Assembly (NCBI GenBank): GCA_013115145.1 | Contig: JAAPAO010000159.1 | Span: 1 to 50,847 of the forward strand | From: Perkinsus chesapeaki | Taxonomy: Eukaryota > Perkinsozoa > Perkinsida > Perkinsidae | Direction: 5' to 3' | Length of the DNA stretch: 50,847 bases | Notes under the pieces: model-generated | Databases searched by the model: none | Seen by the model: the letters and a program-made list of their open reading frames with translations, nothing else | What the model was told of the DNA's origin: nothing | Made by a program: the position numbers and the translations under genes | Part shown: one piece after another, positions 1-10,842 of the stretch | Layout of the letters: each line of letters opens with the position of its first letter | Numbering within the stretch: the first letter of the stretch is position 1

Positions 1-2019
1 CGTGGTATCATCTCAGCCTTCCACGTCATTAGCTTTGAGGATCATTTCAAATGATTAGAATTGTCCAAGCATTAATATTATGTACGGTGGGGATATGTTC
101 CCCTATGCTGAGGATTCCTCGCGATGAGCAGCGGCTACAAGTTACCATGGTACTGACCTATAGGTGCGTCCACAGTAAATATTTCGTTGGTACCGTGGTG
201 TCTGATATGATGCACAGTGAAGATGCCGGAGAGCACGTTACGTTATTTTACACGTTCCCTGGGATAAATATATGGGTGGACTTCATGTAAGGCATTGATC
301 GGATGAGTCCCGCACTCAAGCCCTGATTAAGTCAGGCTGACTTGATACTTTAGGGCCCCGACGATTAATGACAATGGATTCAACATAACTACTGCTGATA
401 ACTGGTTGGGTTGTATGACGGTTCAAAGGAATACCACACAGCTCGACTTGTTCAATGGTATCGCCTGCATTATGGCCGCCGACTGGCAGAACCTGACGTT
501 ATCAGAAATCAAGGAATGTAAGGAGTGTTTAATGTTGTAATTAACGTTTAATGAGTTGTGATGCTTTGTAAGGTATAAGCTCCAATAAAATGAACTCGAG
601 TGAAGTTGAAAGATGTGCTACTGGCGAAGCTGCGTGGTGGCTTCAGGAGAGAGCTATTCAAGGTAAACAATGGTGCAGCACCACTGGTGCTTCTATCAGA
701 GTTCAAAGATCCCCGGATTCCTCAAGTCACGTTACATTAGTTTGCAGAATCTGCACTGCAGATACTCGTTCCATGTACCCGTCGTTCATTGGATTGCCTA
801 CATTGAACGTCGGTCACACAAGCCTCAGGCGCTGGACCTACTTCAAAGAGTTCGTTTGTAATGGAATCGGAGGATTGTAGTGCTTGCCAGCCAGCCATTC
901 TCACATCTTAGTTTTCCATTCAGGGCACCGATCTACTGCGGACCTGATGACTATGTAGTTAGCTCTAGTTCGGGCTAATATGGCCGCGATAATTCGGCTG
1001 GCAAGCTAACGGCCGATAGTTATTTTTTCTGCAGTGATGCTTGCTGGCCACCGAGGTCAGTCCGTCCTATACCGAATCCATCGAGCTGACAGCGTTAACT
1101 ATCCTCCATCTCTCTTGACTCTTTCTGTTTCGTTGATTATAATTAGCACCTCCAAGTTCGGGTGACTAAACCATACTAAACCGAGGGGTTTCTTGTGAAA
1201 TGTAACTTGTCAACTTGACAAGTTCTTGACAATGTCAAGGACGGATAATGAGGCGTTGGTAATCTAACCTTGATTCCCCCCCAAAACAATGTACGAATGC
1301 CATCATTTATATGGTATTGTACATCACATCGGATTCCTACAGTCCTCCAAAACCCTAATTCTGTTGTGGTTCATGAAGAACGTGCTGCTCAAGATGAGCA
1401 GCTCCCAGTGACAGTGTGGCACTTTATGGGGCGATTGGACCACAACTTGTGGTCCACAAGGTAGCCACTACCTGGTAGTTGCAGTACGACATGAAATGAT
1501 CCAAACCAGAACTTCTAAAAAGACAGTCGTCACTTTGCTCACCGTTAGACCGTCTAACTTAGACCAAGTGAGTCGGCTTATCCCTGGAAATCTGAGTTTT
1601 TTGAGCCCCACTCAAACACGAGAAATGGGAACGCTAACTTTAGACTAGAGCGGTGTCAGCCCAGCCTGGGGTCCCCACGCCACCGGGTCCCTCCCCTGAA
1701 CGAGTCGGCTCTCAGGTTTGCCAGCATGGTTTGCCCGCTCCTGCGGTAGAGGTACAGTACTTTAGTGCAGATTTGTGCGTTGCTAAAATGGATGCGAAGG
1801 GAGGTAGCGGTATGCAAGAGAATTCCTCACTGAGATCTGGAACGGTTCCAGATTCCAATCCAGGTTTCAATTTCCGGTTCCAGTGGAACCGGAAATTGGG
1901 AGTAAGTGTGCAACTACTATACTATTTCAAGATCTAATTAGTAGAAGCCAAGACCAAATTGGTTAAAGCCCAGAACAGATTTATATAGCCCAGAACAAAT
2001 CTACGGGTTTGTAGATTTC
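1..2019. other. Non-coding or decayed sequence, window start
   Basis: I see no convincing gene here. A 79-codon frame at 51-290 (+) begins with a hydrophobic stretch (MIRIVQALILCTVGICSP) resembling a signal peptide, but has no further support. Overlapping short frames at 590-880 (+) look like a fragment of old coding sequence that changes frame. Small perfect hairpins occur at 1438-1454 (8-bp arms, 1-nt centre) and 1868-1898 (14-bp arms, 3-nt centre). Confidence 0.5.
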
Positions 2020-2453
2020 GTAGGCCCTCCCCCGGGAGGAGTCCCCCCTATGTTTCGAAGCGAATGCAACTCAAGCGGCTTTGTGGGCCTCCGTCAGCCT
2101 TGGAGCTGTAGGTAGTTTAACGAAGTCAGCGCCATCAGAGCGCAAGAATCACCTAATGGTCTCAGGGCTCACCTGTATGTTACATATCTTCGGTACCGCG
2201 CTACAGGTCGAATCGGGATTCCTCGAGAATTCCGGGAATTCAATCCCCTCAGTATTTCACGCTTCTGTCTGTCATTCAGCTTCTGTTTCCTCCCCCTAGT
2301 CTCCTTCGGTTCATTGGTTACACTAGGGGCACCCTTGGCGATTATCTTGCATACAGCTGACCTTGAAATCCCCTGAGTTTCCGCGATGTCCTGGTAGCTG
2401 TATTTGGACTTTCCACCCTCCGAAACCTTTTTACTCAGCTCGATAATGCGTGT
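2020..2453 (-). pseudogene. Tc1/mariner-like transposase remnant
   Basis: On the minus strand about 78 open codons (2453 to ~2221) read as the N-terminal DNA-binding part of a Tc1/mariner-family transposase. A helix-turn-helix with the segment YQDIAETQGISRSAVCKII is followed by the basic linker GRKQKLNDRQKREIL. After a frame change near 2225 homology appears to resume with VSPETIR, then a stop, then FLRSDGADFVKLPTAPRLT, another stop, and a basic tail to about 2020. The catalytic DDE region is not found. Two in-frame stops, the frameshift and the missing catalytic core make this a dead fragment. No terminal inverted repeats were identified around it. The family assignment is by eye from the helix-turn-helix and linker pattern. 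Confidence 0.72.
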
Positions 2454-2989
2454 CGGAGCTTATGGCTTTAGATCTGGGCATGGGTAACTTTCCACTGAAG
2501 TCGATTATCACAAAGTGTGATATTATTTCGTGGACGTGCTGAGGGTAGCCGTTTCATATATCTTCGGAAGGCGTGCCCGAAATTATCAAATTTAACCCTG
2601 ATAATTTGTGAAAAAAATTTTGTCATGACTGAAAACCTGGGAATTCAAAATTTCGTGTTACGAGTCGTTCTGGTTGGCGTGAAATAATGGAAAATGCATG
2701 GGTGAGATAATTTTGTGGAGGGGTTTAGTTCAACTATTTCAACTGTCCAATAAGCAAGATGTTTTCGTAAGACTATTCGGTGTTAAAGCGAATTCTCTTG
2801 AACTTCAAAACTTGGAACACTACGCAGCTTCAACTCCTCTCTCCTTGACCACAGCTGAACAGGTTGAAGTGCCTCTGACGTACCTCGCCAAAAGAAGCTC
2901 TTGCTGTGGAGACCATAAACTTTAACCTTGTCCCGTTGTTGCTTTACTTATATCATTGACCATATGTACCAAAAAACAATAATTATCTT

Positions 2990-5205
2990 TCACGTAGAAA
3001 CGGCATTAAGCCCGCTGAGGAACGAATCTGCCCCTTCCCACCGATGGACCTTCTCGACTGTGGCAATATGATAGTTTCTGGAGGTTATGTTCCTATACCA
3101 AACTCTATTCGGTACTGGGCTGCAAACCTGAGCAGAAAAGAAGACCGAATCTCAAGTTATTTAAGTTCCAGATTTTGACTTGAAAATTGACGACGCGAAA
3201 GGAGAAAGCCCCATCACATCTCCGAGAGGTTTTTGACATTATAAGTGTTGTAATATAACAAGCAAAACCTACTTCTAGCTTACCTTGATGAACGCTATTG
3301 CAGCTCCGCGACGGAGACTATATGAAAATCCCCCAGAGGTGACGAAGCCCACCAATTTCCGGATCGAGCCGGGAGCTCCTTTGGGCTGGTAAAGAGCAGA
3401 CTCACCTACAGTGGGGCGAGATGTCATATCGCAACTCGTTTTCGATGTCTTACCTTTATCCGTTCCGTCCATCTCGTAGATGTGCGCAAGATTCTCGGGG
3501 ATCCCTCTACCAGCTGACGTCAGCCGCACACAGACAAGATTTGCCGCAGTCACCAGACTCCCCCCTCGATCAACTGCGGGCAATTCCAAACCCTCCGCGT
3601 CGGTCAACAAGCTCCAGTCCGTGAACAGCGGGCTCTCCAAAGCGAGGCTATCACCCTTCAGCGTTCTCGGTCGCCTCGTCTGCCCCTCCAGTGCAGTTTT
3701 GGCGAGTTGAGCGCTCCTACGCCGACAGACCGCGCTCTCAGGGTAGTCCATAGGAAAGCAGGGGACACCCAGATTCAGTCTTTCCCAATCCTCCAGTCCG
3801 ATTGCGCTAGCTCCACCGAAAACCAATCGCCGAAAAACTTCGGGAGCGCTGCTAGATACGACCACATCACAGCCCTGTGATGTGGTGATCAGCCTACAGT
3901 CCTTACTCGACCGCACCGCCCCTAGAGAACTCGGTGGTCGGTCACCCAGGGTCTTGCTGACCACCTCGTTTGCGGTAGGCCCGCGAAGTGCGAACCAGGA
4001 AACCTCAGTCGGGCTCAGTTCATGCAACCGGCATGCCTTGCCATCGAGCTCGCATACTGTCCTTTCCAGCGCTGATGGATGCACCCACAGCAACGCCTGT
4101 GTTGCAGGGTCCCCCTCACGTAAGCAGTAAATAGGGCTGATAACCTAGACAGATACCAATAGTCAAACGACAAGGTTACATCAGCGTTCCGGAGAGAGAA
4201 ACCCTAACAGAAAGTGAGAGATATCAAGAACGATTAAGAATTTCGAAAGGTACTGCACGAGGCGCCGAAATCTTCACTTCGCCATGAAAAGTTATTCGAG
4301 AAAATCGCATTTTTCTGTATAAGCGATGCTCCACATCGACACTCTTCCACAAACCGATGTTATCACCTCTGCGTCTTTCCCCAGTAGCAAGGCCGCCGAC
4401 CGTAAATGGTTTTCTGGGGCGAACATCCCCTCGGTGATGCTAGGAGATGTCCTCAGACCATTCCCTAGGACATCTTCCAGATCTTCCGCCGTATCGCATC
4501 CGACTCGAATACAGGGCCAAAAGGAGCGGTCCAGAATAACACACCTGGAGCGTTCACGAAATGCATTACTGAAGTAACGGCGGCGCGCTCACCGGCGAGA
4601 CGCTAGGCGGTAAATGGCTCGCTCTCCTTTGTCTCGGACTTTCATTGGAATCCCGTTCATCATTCGGAACCTAGCGATATTAAGCAATGACTCAACCTGG
4701 GGATATTCAGCCGAATTTCAAGCCAGTTTTCCCAAACGCGCTATTGAGGCGGTCGCTCGCGTCGATGCATTTTAACACCCGCCTTGAGGAGAGGTAATCA
4801 GCGAGCCTTCATCATACGGCTCGGAATATACCCCTACGAAGGTTGATAACGGAAGCAAACTGATGCCGGGAGAGTCAGCAGACATCCCACCCTTCGCCCT
4901 GGTGCCCTTCATAATACCTCTTGGCGTGCCACCGATGGTTGCACAGTACGCTTTTATTTTCCCAATACGCCAACTTGCGCCGTTTCGCTTTCCGGGATAG
5001 GGGCTTCTTAGGGTCGGAGCTCCCCTATCGGTAAATGACGCTCTCGCCCGTATTTCACCACCACTACCTTCTCGCCTTTTCGATCGACAAGTCTAGCTAT
5101 CTGCCGGGCTGTGAGCCTTCCGCGCGGTCTGGTACTGCGAATGCGTCGGCGGAGACTTCTCACAGGAAACTGCACCGAACCTGCTGCGGACCTTCGACCG
5201 AAGAC
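2990..5205 (-). CDS. POP1: POP1-like subunit of RNase P / RNase MRP, multi-exon
   Basis: POP1 is the large protein subunit shared by nuclear RNase P and RNase MRP, which process pre-tRNA and pre-rRNA. Exons read on the minus strand: 5068-5205 (basic stretch SLRRRIRS), about 4891-5024 (hallmark WHAKRYYEG), about 4367-4587 (RCVILDRSFW, matching the RCLLQDLSYY region), 3284-4144 (LLWVHPSA, ALRGPTANEVV, the POPLD-like CFPMDYPE, and GFVTSGGFSYSLRRG), and 2990-3127 (terminal VWYRNITSRNYHIATVEKV, ending TGA). Introns 3128-3283, 4145-4366 and 5025-5067 have GT/AG ends and conserve phase 0. The join between the WHAKR exon and 4367-4587 is unresolved: an in-frame TGA lies at 4589-4591 just inside the best acceptor. 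The true start is not identified; an ATG at 5258 could open a first exon. The family call is strong; the 5' structure is provisional. Confidence 0.85.
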
Positions 5206-5855
5206 CTGAGGAACTCAAGTTTTTCCCGACGGACTGGGCTTCCCCCAGGCGGATGCATCGGTGCTAGTACTGCATTGACCAAAAGAGAAAACTTCCGACT
5301 TTTGCAAGTTCAAGAATTTTGGTGTAAAGATGGTGCTTACTTTCCGTGAATGGAAATGTGTAAAAATGGTGTGTCTTTCATAACTCGGATGTTTCGAAAG
5401 CCCCTTTAGATTTTACTGGTAGCCCCTCCTAGCAGGCTCATCCAGGCTCCGGTGAGGACATTTTACTACTACAAACATGTAGATCTATTCAGCAGATCAA
5501 TCAAATGTAAATCGACCTAATCCCTATCGGAAAATTATCACCCCAAACATATCGAAGCCCATCTCCTTATGACCTTGTAGATCTCCTCCTCCCGTGCCGA
5601 TAGATACTCCTTAAGTCCCAGCATCTGAGGTGGCACTGCATTGTTACCTATCAGAGCCCATCACAGCTTCACGCCCAACACAGGACATACTACCTGCCGT
5701 TGGCGGCCGCAGCGGTTGAGTGAGATTAACTCCGGAACCCTTGTTCACCATATTGGCAGATGAATTCTATAATAGACGCTATTGAGACTGGCAACACAAG
5801 AAGAACGGAGCTGGTAAGGAAGAAAATGTTTTAGAAAATCACTAAGTGACACAAA
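5206..5855. other. Intergenic gap between POP1 and phosphate carrier 1
   Basis: Contains the presumptive 5' end of POP1 (leftward) and the 3' flank of the first carrier gene. I see no further coding sequence. No repeat longer than a few bases stands out. Confidence 0.4.
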
Positions 5856-6875
5856 CTACTCCTGTTTGCCATCGGCCTTCTTAACAGCTCCGCCACCGGA
5901 GGTGCCCAAACCCATTGCGGTCTTCCATGCGTCGAATATCCACCACTGCAGAGCGGTAAGGGTACCAACCATAAGAATTCTGGGACCGAGACCGGCGAGG
6001 AAGAGATTTTTGACGCCTTCTTGGCGAGCCATCTCCATGAAGGACTTGCCGAAGTTCTCCGGCTTGGCCATCTGTGATACCAAATTGTCGGCAGGCTGGG
6101 ACACGAGAGCGCATCCGATACCAGCGACGTAGCCGGAGAGGAATGTGATACCGAGCTGAGTCGCCTTCGAGTAGGAATCCTTCGGGCGAGTGAAGATATA
6201 TTTGTAGAACTGCTCGGCAGCGAACTCGAAGCCGACGAACTTAACAATAGTGTATGGAATTTGCCTGTACCAAACCGGCTTCAAGGACCCATAAGGGAAA
6301 CCAGTCTCGGCTTTATGAGAAGCCATCTCCCTCCAAGCAGCTCTGAAATTGAGAGGGAAGGTTCCTGTTGGGGAACACTGCATCTTAACCTTAATCATCT
6401 CGAAAGGAGTAAGAGCAAGATCGGCGAAGAACTCAGCACTGCCGCCAGAAGCCGCCCAAATCCAGCCACGGTACTTAATGGAGTTCTCCTGGCCGACCAT
6501 GTTGTTATAGATATCCTTGAAGACCTCATTGAGACCGAACTTGAACATGCCCTGGAAAGTGTAACCAATGCAGGTTGCCGACCAGCCCTTAGTGACGCCT
6601 CTAAGGCCCTCCTCGTGCAGAATCGACTTCCAACCAGAATACAAACTAGTGTACTTGGTAGGATCAATCTGCATATTAACCTTAACCACATCAATAGGGC
6701 ACATGGAGGTATGTGTAGTACCGCAGGCCACAGCACCACCAAGGAAGCACTTCCAATAGTAATCGAGATTGTGAGGAACAGCGGGATCAGCGTAACGGGA
6801 ATTCCACTTGCGTGGCGAGGTCGCTACCGCTGCAGAATTGGCAGCCTTCACCGACGGTGTTGCTGAAGTGCTCAT
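5856..6875 (-). CDS. Mitochondrial phosphate carrier (SLC25A3/PiC family), copy 1
   Basis: Intact 339-codon frame for an inner-membrane carrier importing inorganic phosphate into the matrix for ATP synthesis. It has the three-fold repeat of mitochondrial carriers with signatures PIDVVKVNMQ (residues ~60-69), TPFEMIKVKMQ (~156-166) and QPADNLVSQM (~260-269). The last resembles the divergent third signature typical of phosphate carriers rather than ADP/ATP carriers. Other conserved PiC segments are PHNLDYYWKCFLGGA, FKFGLNEVFKD and WYRQIPYTIVKFVGFE. The N-terminus (about 22 residues, Ser/Ala-rich) is longer than in copy 2 and may be a targeting extension. Length is normal for the family. It is followed at 402 bp spacing by a same-strand paralogue. 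No intron is apparent. Long antisense open frames here are shadows. Confidence 0.95.
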   Translation of the reverse strand: MSTSATPSVKAANSAAVATSPRKWNSRYADPAVPHNLDYYWKCFLGGAVACGTTHTSMCPIDVVKVNMQIDPTKYTSLYSGWKSILHEEGLRGVTKGWSATCIGYTFQGMFKFGLNEVFKDIYNNMVGQENSIKYRGWIWAASGGSAEFFADLALTPFEMIKVKMQCSPTGTFPLNFRAAWREMASHKAETGFPYGSLKPVWYRQIPYTIVKFVGFEFAAEQFYKYIFTRPKDSYSKATQLGITFLSGYVAGIGCALVSQPADNLVSQMAKPENFGKSFMEMARQEGVKNLFLAGLGPRILMVGTLTALQWWIFDAWKTAMGLGTSGGGAVKKADGKQE

Positions 6876-7277
6876 GAGAAAAAGAAATTATTACTATACA
6901 AAACGACGCGGGGAACAGCCGTCTAGCTGGGAGCTGCGCACGGTTAAGCTAGAGCCCGAAAATTGTGTAGCGGTGCCCGATCGAACATCAATTACACTTT
7001 GGGATTTAAGTCAATCATTAGGAAAACCACAGAGAAGCGGGACGCTACTCGCATGGAACATCTCCGGCTTTTATAAGGCTAATGAAGACTACTCAAACTC
7101 ATCGTTATCTCAGCCGCGACACAATCGCTGTCTCCTCCTCGACTCCAGATTCAACACAACACTTTACCCCGTACTGAAGCAACGTAGAATAGCAACAGAG
7201 AAACACGTTATTACCAACATACAGATGACTGAACAAGTGGAAGGAACACAGAAAACAACCGGCCAACCACAACTTGT
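6876..7277. promoter_or_regulatory. Spacer between the tandem carrier genes
   Basis: About 400 bp that must hold the 3' flank of carrier copy 2 and the promoter of copy 1, both on the minus strand. I see no recognisable motif. The overlapping plus-strand frame at 6808-7347 crosses into both genes and is not credible as a gene. Confidence 0.35.
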
Positions 7278-8240
7278 TCAATTCTGCTTCTTCACCGCGG
7301 CACCACCGGACGTACCAAAGCCCATAGCAGACTTCCACGTATCGTAGATCCACCATTGGAGGCCAGTGAGTGTACCAATCATAATGATCCTAGGGCCAAG
7401 ACCGGCAAGGAACAGGTTCTTAATGCCCTGAGCCTTTGCCATCTCCATAAAGGTCTTGGATTGGTTCTCAGCCTTAGCCATTTGGGAGACCAAGTTGTCA
7501 GCAGGCTGGGACACAATAGCGCATGCGATACCGGCAATGTAACCCGAAGCGAAGGTGATGCCAAGCTGAGTGGCCTTCGAATAGGAATCCTTGGGACGAG
7601 TGAAGATATGCTTGTACATTTGCTCAACAGTGTACTCGAACCCGACAAACTTAACAACAGTGTAGGGGATTTGACGGTACCAAAGAGGGACCAAAGATCC
7701 CATGGGGAAGCCAGTGACGGCCTTGTTAGCAGCCATTTCCTTCCAAGCACCACGAAGACCGAGAGGGAAGGTTCCGGTGGGCGAGACTTGCATCTTGACC
7801 TTAATCATCTCCCAGGGGCACAGGAAGACATCGGCGAAGAACTCAGCGCTGGCAGCGGCGGCGGCCCAGACGAGTCCGCGGTACTTAATGGAGTTTTCCT
7901 CGCCAACCATAGTGCTGTATTGATCCTTGAAGACCTCATTCAAGCCAAACTTGAACATACCCTGGAAACTGTAACCAATGCAGGTCGGAGAGGCTCCCTT
8001 AAGAGCACCGGCGCGAACACCTTCCTCAGCGGTGAGAGTTCGGAGACCAGACATAAGGCCACGGTACTTCGAAGGGTTAACCTGCATATTAACCTTGACC
8101 ACGTCGATGGGCGTCATCATAGTGTGGGTGGTTCCGCAGGCGAGAGCACCGCCGGCGAGGCATTTAAAATAGTAGTCCATGTTGTGTGGGACCGCACCAG
8201 CGAAGCGAGCGTTCCACTTTTTGGTGGTAGTAGTGGACAT
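7278..8240 (-). CDS. Mitochondrial phosphate carrier (SLC25A3/PiC family), copy 2
   Basis: Intact 320-codon frame beginning MSTTTTKKWNARFAG, clearly a tandem paralogue of the gene at 5856-6875. Carrier signatures are TPIDVVKVNMQ, CPWEMIKVKMQ and QPADNLVSQM. The PiC-specific blocks PHNMDYYFKCLAGGA, FQGMFKFGLNEVFKD and WYRQIPYTVVKFVGFE are retained. Predicted role is H+/phosphate symport (or Pi/OH- exchange) across the mitochondrial inner membrane. The two copies differ mainly in the N-terminus, the second signature (CPWEM here, TPFEM in copy 1) and loop residues, so both appear to be under protein-level constraint. It is transcribed divergently from the dehydrogenase at 9003. A C-terminal tail GGAAVKKQN replaces GGGAVKKADGKQE of copy 1. 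Confidence 0.95.
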   Translation of the reverse strand: MSTTTTKKWNARFAGAVPHNMDYYFKCLAGGALACGTTHTMMTPIDVVKVNMQVNPSKYRGLMSGLRTLTAEEGVRAGALKGASPTCIGYSFQGMFKFGLNEVFKDQYSTMVGEENSIKYRGLVWAAAAASAEFFADVFLCPWEMIKVKMQVSPTGTFPLGLRGAWKEMAANKAVTGFPMGSLVPLWYRQIPYTVVKFVGFEYTVEQMYKHIFTRPKDSYSKATQLGITFASGYIAGIACAIVSQPADNLVSQMAKAENQSKTFMEMAKAQGIKNLFLAGLGPRIIMIGTLTGLQWWIYDTWKSAMGFGTSGGAAVKKQN

Positions 8241-9002
8241 TGATAGCGAAATGGATATGCTAACGGGGAGGTATTAGACTCCAAAGAGCAAGGAGAAACG
8301 AGATACTGTCCCTTTGCTGGCATGACCAGCGGAATCGGTTAAAGAGGATTTTCCATCGTACTGGCAGATGCTCTCAGCCGTGACGAAACGATTTTTGCAA
8401 GAATCTACAAACTCGCGTATTAAAAAATTGAGTTTTCCGGGGGAGTACTGCGGTAGGAGGAATAAATAAGCGTACCCTTTATTTAAAAGTAAGCTGCCGG
8501 ATAAGAGTCGCGTAATGGAAGTTAGCTCGTTGAGTAAAAGGAAGACGGCAAGATCTCATCTCTAGCCACGCCATTCTGATCGATTATACTTGTGCGCAGT
8601 TTGTTCCTTCCTCTTGTCGTTGATAAGTAGATTGCATGGCTTGTTGCTTCGGTCTTACTGTGGCCCCCTAGAGTGTTAAATTGTTGTCCACTTCAAGTAG
8701 ACAGCAGCACTTAAAACTAAGCGTGTTCATGCGTACACATTATATGTGGCGCAGGTGCATAACGGAACATTACGAAAACCGAGGTAGAACCTCAGATACA
8801 TAACCGACGCTCTGAGGGCGACTACGAAAGCTTTGTGTGTTAAACTGTGAGGGCTGCTGACACACCCCAGAAATACACAAAGATGCACCTCTCACTCTGA
8901 ATGACCTTTGGCGAGTGCTTCAAGTGTGTGGCTAGCAACTTCAAGTGCAGACTAAAACAATTCGTCCAATTCGTGCTAATAGTTCATTGCTCGGCTCTTT
9001 TA
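8241..9002. promoter_or_regulatory. Divergent promoter region between carrier 2 and dehydrogenase 1
   Basis: A 760-bp gap between divergently oriented genes, so it should contain both promoters. An upstream ATG at 8901 is in frame with the dehydrogenase and would add 34 residues including FVQFVLIVHCSALL, a possible signal or anchor segment. The paralogue at 12930 has no counterpart of this extension. No other element was recognised. Confidence 0.4.
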
Positions 9003-10031
9003 ATGGCAACCGTCACTACCTCCTCTGTTGAAGTATCTCAATCGTCTACTAGGGGCACCATTCTTATTACGGGTGCCTCTGCTGGTGTCGGTATGGAGGC
9101 TGCAAAAGTTCTCATGAAGGACGGTTGGCACGTTGTGGCCGCCGTTCGTAACGTCGAGAAAGGTCGTCGTGCTCTTGGTGATCAAGCTGAAGTGATGGAG
9201 TGTGACTTGGCTAATTTTGACTCGGTTGTTAAGTTCGCCAAGGAGTTCAAAAAGCGTTATAATAAGCTCGACAGACTGGTATTAAATGCTGGTGTCTACA
9301 TTCGCACCAAAACTCCTACTATTGATGGTTTGGATGAAACTTGGCAGAGCAACTTTTTATCTCATTTTCTGTTGACTATGCTCCTGCTACCGGTTATTAG
9401 GGCCGCCGATAACCCTGCTGTTATAATGTTATCATCTGTATCCCATAGGCTTGTCGAGCCTTACTCCCTCGGTGAGCATATGGGTAAGCCTGAGGGTTAC
9501 ACTAAAGAACAGGTCTACTATGGAAGTAAATACTCCATGACGGTGTTCGCCTTCGAGTTGGCAAGACTGACTGGTTTAAGGACTGTCGCTGCTAATCCTG
9601 GTGGTGTTGACAGTGACATCTGGCGTGAGCGGTCTTGGTTTCTGAGGTGTCTTTCCGCTACCGCATTTTTAACTGCTCGTGAAGGTGCCCAGACTACCAT
9701 TGTCGCCTGTAATGATCCTCTGGCTGATAAGTACTTATCACCTTATCCCGTGGTTCAATGCTGCGGCTCATTCATCGCCATTATGACCGATCTTGTGGTG
9801 CCGAGGTTTATGCTCTACTTCTACAAAAAGTTCAAGTGGGCTTTGGGTCCGGATGCCAAGCATTTGAGGACTAGAGTTGGTTATCGTGCTCGCGATCCTA
9901 AAGCATGGGGTTATGTCTGGGAAGAGGCTACTAAGATTCTTTCGAGTAAGGTGAAGCCTGAAGTCTGGGCTGAGGCTATGAAGAACTTGGACGATGCTCG
10001 TGTCAATAATGAGGCAAATGCTGAGTCTTGA
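9003..10031 (+). CDS. Short-chain dehydrogenase/reductase, copy 1
   Basis: A 342-residue classical SDR. Features are the NAD(P)-binding TGASAGVG (residues ~23-30), CDLA, the NAG motif (~95-97), the catalytic serine region MLSSVSH (~142-147), and the active-site YYGSK with Tyr ~172 and Lys ~176, followed by the ANPGGVDSD segment. The overall pattern (GMEAAKVL, HVVAAVRNVEKGR, a long insertion around EPYSLGEHMG before the active site) resembles protochlorophyllide-reductase/retinol-dehydrogenase-like SDRs. The substrate cannot be inferred. I chose ATG 9003 because the paralogue begins with the same MATVTTSS; an in-frame ATG at 8901 would add a hydrophobic N-terminal extension. No intron is seen. 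Long stretches are nucleotide-identical to the copy at 12930, while others diverge. Confidence 0.92.
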   Translation: MATVTTSSVEVSQSSTRGTILITGASAGVGMEAAKVLMKDGWHVVAAVRNVEKGRRALGDQAEVMECDLANFDSVVKFAKEFKKRYNKLDRLVLNAGVYIRTKTPTIDGLDETWQSNFLSHFLLTMLLLPVIRAADNPAVIMLSSVSHRLVEPYSLGEHMGKPEGYTKEQVYYGSKYSMTVFAFELARLTGLRTVAANPGGVDSDIWRERSWFLRCLSATAFLTAREGAQTTIVACNDPLADKYLSPYPVVQCCGSFIAIMTDLVVPRFMLYFYKKFKWALGPDAKHLRTRVGYRARDPKAWGYVWEEATKILSSKVKPEVWAEAMKNLDDARVNNEANAES

Positions 10032-10842
10032 ATCTATGTTATCATTCTCGTCTATTCAGCTAATGTCGGAGTTTTTATTTCACTCTTAAGCCGTTGTGTG
10101 GTTAATTATTTCACTGTCATCAATACGGCACACCTCGGCGTCGTTAAAACGTCTACTGTATGTCGCTGTTATAGGAAGCGCGACACTATTCTAAGTCAGA
10201 AGTGTCTGCCGCCTCTTGCCGGGTATTATTTGATTTTGAGTAAGCTAGTATTAAGCGTTTGGTTATTAGAAGTAGTTATGTCAATGAAGCTTCGGAGTGT
10301 TTGTATGCCGTCATGCGCTACGGTCTTGGCAAAAGACTGTTTCGGCAAGGCTCGTTACAAATGCTTCATAAAGGTTGTTTGCCTTGGAGGTGAGCCCAAG
10401 GCAAGACCCGACGACAAATTCATGTGTATAACGGACGACAGAGTGCCGTGTTAATGTCTGCATCTGCAGAAGAAGAACAGACACTTCTGTTCGACCCAGC
10501 GCTGCGATGCGATCTCGACGAGACCGTCTCGTTAAGTACTATACTTTTTCTGCGATCTCTCAAGCTAGGAACGGCCCACATGCATGGACGTGCGCAGCGG
10601 TAAATCGCTGCACCCGTGCTTCATTGTTTGGTATGTCTTGACGCACCATCCCGAGTCGGAACAGTTTCATCGGCAATATCCTATCACAGTCTCCCTGAGA
10701 CGTATCGCCTGCCCCCAGTATGGTCGCTCGCCCTTCGTGCCGTCTCCAAGACATGAAAAGTGATGGTGAAGGCCTTTCCTAGTATAATATTCACAATTCT
10801 GATTTACAGTGAGCTGTATTTGTCCACGTGAATCCAAACAAT
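10032..10842. other. Gap between dehydrogenase 1 and aspartic protease
   Basis: A 118-codon frame at 10098-10454 (+) ends in a cysteine-rich part (eight Cys within the last ~55 residues, e.g. KDCFGKARYKCFIKVVC). It could be a small gene but may be the 3' flank of the dehydrogenase; I give it about 0.25. At 10792-10809 the tract ending ttctgatttacag is a good splice acceptor, possibly cis or spliced-leader, just upstream of the protease start. Confidence 0.35.

Noticed and set aside
3862-3885. Hairpin with 11-bp arms in POP1 as a regulatory element
   Set aside because: It sits within well-aligned coding sequence (TTSQGCDVV) and has a 2-nt centre; probably a coincidence of codons or an old insertion tolerated by the protein.
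6261-6866. Plus-strand open frame (201 codons) antisense to carrier copy 1
   Set aside because: Shadow of the carrier coding sequence on the other strand.
7356-8243. Long plus-strand open frame (295 codons) antisense to carrier copy 2
   Set aside because: It lies entirely opposite a clear carrier gene, and its composition is that of the reverse complement; no domain is recognisable.
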